DNA of 64,000 bases, from positions 1,240,001 to 1,304,000 of the forward strand of contig JAKSZU010000013.1 of assembly GCA_026018925.1 (NCBI GenBank), written 5' to 3'. This stretch comes from Tupaia tana (lineage: Eukaryota > Chordata > Mammalia > Scandentia > Tupaiidae). A program made the position numbers and the translations under genes. Within the stretch, counting starts at the first letter, position 1, and each line of letters opens with the position of its first letter. This document shows, one piece after another, positions 30,525-39,500 of the stretch. The notes under the pieces were generated by a model that had not been told where the DNA came from, ran no database searches, and was given only the letters and a program-made list of their open reading frames with translations.

Positions 30525-33500
30525 CCTTGACTCACGTTGTGGCCAGATTTGTTTTTTTTTTAATTTAAAATAACTTTATCATAAAATCAATATATACTTA
30601 TTATAAAAATTATATAATACAGATCAACAAAGAACTAGTAAGGCCCACCACATTTCTATATATCCCTATGTACTCACGTACATACAGTCCTATTCATCAT
30701 TTTACCTACTATTAGAAGCTTGCTGTATATACTTTTAGATCTTTTCTACAGGCTTTTTAAAAATGAAAGCAGTTTTTTTTTTTTTTTTGTAACTATGGAG
30801 TAAATTTAGTTATGTACTGAAATCAGTTTTGTTTCTGTTTTTTTGTTGTTGTTGTTTTTGTTTTTTTTTACATTTAATCATTGCACCTCTTTACAGTGTA
30901 CAACATGGTTTTTCCCAGCATGAATACAGTGCACATTAGTCAAGACAATGATTATACCATATACATTATCATCAACAGACAACTTTTCATTTTTGTGTCT
31001 TTTAAGTGTGATGTTTGTTCCCTGAATCCCTCCCTTCTGCCCTCAATTATTTATTCCCATTACCTCTCCCATACTGTCTCTAGTATCTGCAGTTGCCATC
31101 CCTGCTATTATACCTTCCAGTTCTTTCAGTTTCTTTTTTTTTTTTTTTTTCAATTATCAGCTCATATAGTTTTTAACAATAGGGAGCATAGATTCTATTC
31201 AGGGTTGGATTAAGGGTGGGTCTCGTGCAGTTCCACAATTGTAGGTGAGTCTCCATAGAATACAGTTTCAGAAAAGCGGTTCTGAAAAGCAGAGGTGATT
31301 ATCAGTTGATGCAGCACAGCATCCATCTTGTGATTACCGGGAATGGTGTTGTGGGGATCTGCAGCATGAGTCATCCTCGGGTATCTGGCTTCCTTAAGAA
31401 TGGTAGAGTAGTTCTTGATTTTCCCTGAGGTAATGCAGGGCTGGTAACCATCATCTTCTCACTGTCCATAGGCAGAGAAAATCCTCCTATACAATATATT
31501 TCTCAATTGGTTTAAGACAGCTAAAGTTTCTTTCTGTTGCTTGTAGTTGCAAGTTCTTAATTCTAGTTTTTGGCTTCAGTTTGCCGCCTGTGGCCAGCGA
31601 CCACGCACAGGCGCAGGCCCGGGGGGCCACGCGCAGGCCCGGCGGCCACGCGCAGGTGCAGGCCTGGCGGCCATACTCTGGCCCAAAGGCCATGCCCAGG
31701 CCCGGCGGCCACGCCCAGGCCCGGGGACCACGTGCAGGCCCAGCGGCCACACTCAGGCCCGGCGGCCACGCGCAGGCCCGGAGGCCACGCGCTGGCCCGG
31801 AGGCCACGCACAGGCCTGGCGGCCACACGCCAGCCCCGAGCGTGTGAATGTGCGTGGGATCCAGCGCCACCTTCTGCTCGCCCGCCCGGCCTGAGAAAGG
31901 AAGGACGGCGAGCTCGGCCGGTCCGCGCCACTGGCCCGCGTCGGCGCCGAGCACGGGACACACCCAGCGTTGGAGAGGCAGCGGGGGCCGCGCAGGCCCA
32001 GCCACGCAGGGGCACGCGAGGCAGAGCCCCAGCCCGCCGCGCAGGCCCCTGGCCAGATTTGTTTTGTGATCTACTCTGGAGAATGTTCTATTTGCACTTG
32101 AGAAAAAAATGTGTGTTCTTTATTATTGAGTGAGGTGTTCTGTAGATTTTTTTTTTGAGAGGTTTTTGCTATAGGGTGCGTGCGCTCGCCAGACAGACAG
32201 AGAGAGACAGAGAGATAGAAAGCGAGAAATCACCCCCCAGGGGGGATGGCCACGCCGCAATCCCTTCTCCTCCATTCTTCTCTCGGGATCTTGGGCATGC
32301 ACGCACATGTGCCCGGTGTGAGTTTTAAGCCACCGGGTTTGGGATGCGAACCGCAGTTGACTACATGGGAGTCCAGTGACATAGCCATTACGCTAACTGC
32401 TGGTACCTCTGTAGATGTTTTTAAGGTAGAATCGGTTTATGGTGTCATCGAAGTCCTCTGCTTCCTTATTGATTGTCTGATTATTCTATATTTTACTGAA
32501 AGTGAGGTGTTGAGGGCTTCAACTATGGGGGGTGGTCTTCAAAACGTTTGTGGAAAATACATAATATGAAAAAACTATATGTGTGGATTTGAAAAAATGT
32601 TTGCCCCGAAATAAACGCATACTAACTTGCTGTAACACATCTAAACAGACTCTATTGGTAGTCTGAGGCACTGAGCAGGCCACAGTGCAGCCAGAGGTCT
32701 GATTGTATATTTACTAGTTTTAAAAATCTTTTCCAGAGGGCCTGGAGTGAGTCACACCCACAAATATTAACAGAGTATTTTGACTCATTGATAACAAGAT
32801 TCTTTTTACATTGTGTCCCTGGTATAGTATCTTTGTGATTTCAGCAGCGTTTCTTTTCCCACCTAAAAACTATAAAATCCACCTGTAACCTACAAGCCAC
32901 ATGTCCTGCCTGTTTGGGCCAGACCAATGAAAAAACTTGTCACTAAATTCCAAACCCTGTCTCTCACTCTCAAAATCAAATAAAAGAACCCCTGTATCTG
33001 ATCACCCTGAGAAAGGCATGGTTTTTGCTTCCTCTCTGGGCTTAGGTCACACATATTCTGCTTACAAATAAACCGCATTAAGGGAACCAGCAGTTAGCGT
33101 AATGGCTATGTCGCTGGACTCCCACGTAGTCGACCGCTGTTCGCGTCCCGGACCCGGTGGCTTAAAACTCACGCCGGGCGTGTGTGCATGTGTGCCCAAG
33201 ATCCCAAGAGGAGAATGGAGGAGAAGGGATTGCGGCGTGACCATCCCCCCTGGGGGGTGATTTCTCGCTTTCTGTCTCTATGTCTGTCTCTGTCTGGCGA
33301 GCGCACGCGCCCTATAGTGAAAAACCTCTCCAAATAAATAAATAAATAAATAAATAAACCGTATTAATTATTACTTTTGCAGAGTTGTTTATTTCTGTCA
33401 ACAAAGACATCAGTTTGAAAAGAGTCCCTGTCAGAACAGTATGGATTCTGCTAAAACTAAGGCAGGAACAAACATGAAATTAATGGTGAAAACTGGGTGG

Positions 33501-36500
33501 AAAAATGGTGAGATCATTGATGCTTTACCAGAAAACTATGGTGCAGCAAAATCAGCAGTTTACAAAGGACGATTCATTTTAAGCAGGGACAAGAGGTGCT
33601 GAAGATGACACACAGCAACAGTCCATCCACATCGAGTTGTGAGGAACACACTCTTCTTGCCCGTGCCCTCTTTAGGAAGGACAGTGATGAGCAGCACAGA
33701 CAGGAGCTAATACTACAGACACCGTCGTCAGTTCAGTGTGCCCCATTGTTACTGAGGCATTAAAGTTGAGTTAACTTTCTGCTCTATGGGTGGCAAAACT
33801 GTTGCTCTCAGATCAGCTGCAGATGAGAACAGAGCTTTCTTTTCTTTTTTAATTGCCATGAGGCACATGATATGCACTCCTCAGAGAAGGAAGCCACTCC
33901 CAATGGGCTGTCGTGTGCTGTAATCCTTTCTTCCTGTTAGGATTTGGGGCACAGAGACATGGCTCTGGCATGTTTTCAAGCCTCCAGGGATGGGACTTAA
34001 ACCACAGTTTGGCCCTATGTGATTTGGCTCCTTTAACCACCAGGCTGTGGGGCTGGCCCAAGAACAGAGCTTTCTGTGGAAACTTTAGAAAAGTGGGATC
34101 GGGACCAGCAGTTAGTGTAATGGCTATGTCGCTGGACTCCCACGTAGTCGACCGCGGTTCGAGTCCCGGACCTGGCGGCTTAAACTCACGCCGGGCACGT
34201 GTGCATGCGTGCCCAGGATCCCGAGAGGAGAATGGAGGAGAAGGGATTGCGGCGTGGCCATCCCCCCTGGGGGGGGTGATTTCCTGCTTTCTATCTCTCT
34301 GTCTCTCTCTGTCTGTCTGGCGAGCGCACACGCCCTATAGCAAAAACCTCTCCAAAAAAAAAAAAAAAAAAAAAAGAAAAGTGGGATCAAGATCCCGAAG
34401 CATTTCTTTGAGGAATTCGAGCAGGAGGGATGACCCTGAAGCACAGTGACAGCATAGTGCATTGTGGCCAGGCTCATCCCGTGATCTGTTCTGGAGAACA
34501 GTGTACTCTCTCACTAGGTGCAGTGTTCTGCAGCAGGAGCCCACACGGCCAGTCACTGTTCGAATCCTGGACCCACAACTGGAAAAGCATGCTGGTTGCA
34601 TGTGTGTGAATGCCCCTAATCCCGAAGGGGTAGAGAAATGAAAAGGGTTGTGGCATGACCACGTCTTATTGGGGGGTGCCCAGTGCTCTCTTTGGCAAGT
34701 GCATGCACCTTCTGACAACTAAAGGAAAAAAATTGTAACAGGAGATGACATACAGTTGTACTAGTATGGCCTTGAAGACAAAGCAGAAAGTGATGAGTAC
34801 CAAGAAGTGGAGGGGACTAAGTCTTGCACCTGGAAGCCAAATACTACGAGGCTGACCAGGGATCAAGCCCCAGCCCTGGCAGCTTGAAAAACCCTCCGTA
34901 TGTGTGTGTATACACATGTGCACAGCAACCCAACAGAACGGAGAACTGAAGGGGAAGGGTTGTGATCCCCCGCCAGGGAGGCATTTCTCACTTGCCCTCT
35001 CACTGTCTATCACTCTCTAGAGAGCACACACACCCTACTGCCAAAAAAAGGGGGGGGGGGGGAGAAAAAGAAGAAGAAGAAGAAGTGAAAAGAATAATGG
35101 TAGATTCTAGAAGCTGCACAGGGTATAGATTTGGGAGGAAAGGAAGAACAGACACAAGTATGGATGTAAACTAGAGGGATGGGCATGACACAGTGTGTCA
35201 TAGCAGAGGAAAACTGTCATTGACAATTCAGTAAAAAAACTAGTAAAACAGGGGACCGGTGGGTGGAGTGGTGGTTAAGGCGCCGGACTCACACGTGGCC
35301 GACCACAGCTCGTGTCCCAGACCTGGCGGCTTGTTTTCTCACTTTCCCGTTTGCTCTCTCAGGTGTGTGTACGTGATCTATAGCAAATTTTTTAAAAAAA
35401 TAAATAAAAATTAAATAAGTGCTTTTTCACTTTCCTTCTCTTTCGTTGCCTCTCTTGAGTGAGTGCACATGTTTGATAGCAAACTTTGAAAACAATAATA
35501 AATGAAAATTAAATAATTCTTCGAAAAAAGAATATTGAATGTTCATAACATAATGTGATATAAAACAGAAGGTAATGAGTGTGTTTACATCCTTGATTTG
35601 ATTATTGCACACTGTATATATGCCTTTAAAAAGCATGCTCTGGGGAACGAGCAAATGTATTGGTTACATCACTGGACTCCCATGTAGTTGACCGTGGTTT
35701 GAGTCCCAGACCCGGTGGGAGAAAAGGATGAACAGACAGGAGTATGCCTGTAGACAGATGGGATGGGGCATGAAATGGTGTATTACAGCAGAGGAAAAAA
35801 TGTCATTGACAATTCAACTTAAAAAACTAGTAAGGGGCGGCGGCCGGCCCCGCCTCCGCCGGGCCTGCGCGGCGACCTGCCGGGCCTGTGCGCCACGGCG
35901 CTGCATCTCTGGCGCTGGGTATGTCCCATGCTCGGTGCTGGCGCGGACCAGCGGCGTGGACCGGCCGAGCTCGCTGACCTTCCTTTCTTGGGGCGGGCGG
36001 GCGAGCGGGGGGGATGGCGCTGGATCCCGCGCACAGTCGTGCACTCGGGGCTGGCGTGTGGCCGCCGGGCCTATATGTGGCCGCCGGGCCTGCGCGTGGC
36101 CGCTGGGCCTGCGCCTGCGCGTGGCAGCTGGGCCTGAGCATGGTCGCCGGGCCAGTGTGGGGCCACCGGGCCTGCACGTGGCCCCTGGGCCTGCGCGTGG
36201 CCGCCGGGCCTGTGAGTGGCCGCCGGGCCAGCGCCTGCGCTTGGCCGCCGGGCCTGTGAGTGGCCGCCGGGCCAGCGCCTGCGCTTGGCCGCCGGGCCTG
36301 CGCGTGGTCACTGGCCTAGCGCATGACCACCAGGCTTGTGCGTGGCCCCCAGGCCTGCCCGTGGCTGCCGGGCCAGAGCTTGGCCCCCGGGTCTGCGCCT
36401 GGCCTCCGGGCCAGAATGTGCCCGCTGGGCCTGCGCGTGGCCGTTGGGCCTGCGCCTGCATGTGGCCGCCGGGCCTGCACATGCCCGCCGGGCCGGTGCG

Positions 36501-39500
36501 TGGCCCCCGGGCCTGCGCGTGGCCGCCGGGCCTGTGCCTGTGCGTGGCCGCTGGGCCTGCCCGTGTCCGCCGGGTCAGAGCCTGGCCCCTGGGTCTGCGC
36601 CTGGCCTCCGGGCCGGAACGTGGCCGCTGGGCCTGCGCGTGGCCGCCGGGCCTGCGCGTGGCCGTTGGGCCTGCGCCTGCATGTGGCCGCCGGGCCTGCG
36701 CGTGGCCGCCGGGCCGGCGCGTGGCCACCAGGCCTGCACCTGTGCGTGGACACTGGGCCTGTGCGTGGGCGCCGGGCCAGTGCGTGACCGCCGGGCCGGC
36801 GCGTGGCCCCTGGGCTGGCGCGTGGCTGCCGGGCCTGCACCTGCGCGTGGCCACCAGCCTCAGGCGACAAACTGAGGCCGAAAACTAGGACTAACAACTT
36901 GCAACTACAAACAACAGAAAGAAACTTTGGCTGTCTTGAACCAATTGAGAAATATATTGTATAGGAGGATTGTCTCCGCCTATGGACAGTGAGAAGATGA
37001 TGGTTACCAGCCCTGCATTACCTCAGGGAAAGACAAGAACTACTCTACCATTCTTAAAGAAGCCAGATACCCGAGGATGACTCACGCTGCAGATCCCCAC
37101 AACACCATTCCCAGTTACCACAGGATGGATGCTGTGCCGCATCAACTGATAGTCATCTCTGCCTTCAAGAACCGCTTTCCTGAAACTGTCTTACATGGAG
37201 ATTCACCTACAATTGCAGAACTGCACGAAACCCACCCTTAATTCAACCCTGAATAGACTCTATGCTCCCTATTGTTAAAAAAAAAAAAAAAAACTAGTAA
37301 GGGGCCAGCAGGTGGCGTGGTGGTTAGGGTGGCTGGACTCCCACCTGGCTGACTGTGGTTTGAGTCCCAGACCTGGCAGCTTGCTTTCTCACTTTCCTTC
37401 TCTCTCTGTATCTCTCTCTGGTTAACTTCAAAAAACTAAAATAAAATAATGACAATGAATAAAATTAAATAAAATCTTAAAAAAAAAAAACAAAACTAGT
37501 AAAACAAGGGACCGGTAGGTGGAGTGACGGTGAAGACCCTGCATTCAGGGGGGTCCTTAAGGTAGGAGGAGGTCTTGTGTGACTGGGCGTCCGCTCGACC
37601 TCTGTGAGGAGAGTTTTCAGTCTCTGGCCTGGCAGATTTGCTCTTTGCTTTCGGACCCGAGTCCTCCACTGTAAACAGGCTCCGCCAGCTCCTGGGCCAG
37701 GCCAAGAAGCATCCGAGTTTGATTCCCCTGTTTATATTTATTGGAGCAGGAGGCACTGGAGCAGCACTGCCTCTCATGCATTTGGCAATGTTCAATCCTA
37801 ATGTCTCTTGGGACAGAAAGAATAACCCTGAGCCCTGGAACACACTGGGCCCCAATGATCAGTACAAGTTTTACTCAGTGAATGTGGATTCCAGCAAACT
37901 GAAGGAGGAAGGCCCAGACTTCTAAATGAAATGTTCCACTATAAAGCTGCTCATAATGAAGGGCTTCCAGAAGCCATCCGCACAAGTTTCCACTTACCCA
38001 GGAAATACTCTCCTCTAAATGCATGAAGTCATTTTGATGTGTTCAGATTTACATTGGTTAATAGATACCTGAAACTTGGTATGTGTCAGTAGTTAATGCT
38101 GAAATTCTGCTCTGAGCTTTATAACTAGGGTATAGGAAATAAAACATTAGATGAAAAAAAAGACACTGGATTCACACATGGTCGGCCACGGTTTGAGTCA
38201 CAGACCTGGAGACTGGCTTAAAACTCACACCAGGCGTGTGTGCGTGCATGCCCCAAGCCCCGAGAGGAGCATGGGCGAGAAAGGACTGAGGCGTGCCACC
38301 CTCCTGGGGGACAATCTTTCTCTTTCTGTCTGGCGAGTGCATGTGCCATATAGCAAAAATCTCTTTCTAAAAAGAAAAAAACATGCTCCACCCCACGAAG
38401 ATGTGTAACAGTAGTAAGTAATGAGGAACAACAATAAAAAATGTAAAAAGACTGCCTTGATATTTTAAGGGATGGACTAAGTGGCTGGCATCATCACTCT
38501 AAAAAAGCACCTTGGGGATAAGCAGTTGGTGTAATGGCAGTGTCGCTGGACTCCCACGTAGTCAACCACTGTTTGAGTCCCGGACCTGGTGGCTTAAACT
38601 CATGCCACATGCGTATGCATGTGTGCCCAAGATCCCGAGAGGAGAATGAAGAGACTGCGGCATGGCCATCCCTTCTGGGGTGTGATTTCTCGCTTTCTGT
38701 CTCTCTGTCTTTCTGGTGAGCGCACGCGCCCTGTAGCAAAAACTTCTCAAAAAAAAAAAAAAAAAAGCACCTTGAACTTGATGGAGTTTATATTGAGAAA
38801 TAAAGTTTATGGGGGGGCCTGCAGGTAGCATGGTGGTTAAGAGTGCTAGATTCCCATGTGGTTGATTGTGGTTTGAGTCCTAGACCTGGCAGCTTGCTTT
38901 CTCACTTTTCCTGTCTCTCTCTGGTCAAATTAAAATGAACAAATAAATAAAGTTAAATAAAAAATTATTTTAAAAACGTTTTTATTTTTATTTAAAACTT
39001 TTTTTATCTTTAGATTTTTGCCACAGGGCACATGTACTTATTGGAGACAGAGAGAGGGAACGTGAGAAACCGCCCCTGGGGAAGATGGCCATGCCTCAAT
39101 CTCTTCTCTTCTCTTCTCGGGATTTTGGGCATGCACGCAGATGTGCCCAGTGTGTTTTTCAAGCTGCCAGGTCTGGGACTCAAACCGTGGAATCAGCTAT
39201 ATGGGATCCAGAGCCCTAACCATCAAGCCACCTCTTGGCCCCTTATTTTTATCTTTTAATTCCATTATTTTTTTCAGAAACTTTCTGAAGTTTTGTGTTA
39301 TTTCAGAGTTATCTATTTCCCCCTTTAATTCTCCCAATGCTTGATTCATATATTTGAAGGCTTTGATGTTTCATGCATATATATTTTTTTATTTTTTATT
39401 TATTTTTTTTTTTGGAGAGGTTTTTGCTATAGGGCGTATGCGCTTGCCAGACAGACAGAGAGAGACATAGAGACAGAAAGTGAGAAATCACCCCCCAGGG

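Larger units (their letters stand above)
35717..37535 (+). repeat. local duplication, copy B (split by two insertions)
   Basis: The second copy of the 35128-35275 segment, opened at AACTAGTAA first by a short-type SINE (37301-37492) and then by composite element copy 2. Confidence 0.72.
32527..39000 (+). mobile_element. mariner DNA transposon, broken by many insertions
   Basis: Pieces of one mammalian mariner-like element lie in order at about 32527-32640, 33405-33840, 34077-34101, 34376-34445, 34728-34815, 38430-38515, 38767-38815 and perhaps 38980-39000. The left end begins after a TA with a terminal-repeat-like stretch (GGTCTTCAAAACGTTTG). The transposase relic shows a DNA-binding region at 33480-33570, a [12 protein letters not shown] stretch at 34383 and a V-T-G-D motif at 34736 where family members have TGDETW. 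It is thoroughly dead: frameshifts, stops, a lost central part. It sits in a reverse LINE-1 that resumes near 39245. The exact family is not assigned. Confidence 0.72.

Noticed and set aside
31563..32133. A gene with a CpG island at 31.6-32.05 kb
   Set aside because: The CpG-dense DNA is the leader and VNTR of the composite element, bounded by target duplications inside a LINE-1.
32625..33410. A complete endogenous retrovirus
   Set aside because: Only an LTR-like stretch is present, with no internal genes or second LTR.
35728..36888. Long GC-rich open frames (386 codons plus, 346 codons minus) as a novel repetitive protein
   Set aside because: They coincide with the composite element's VNTR, are open on both strands, and the reading depends on repeat composition. 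No conserved domain.
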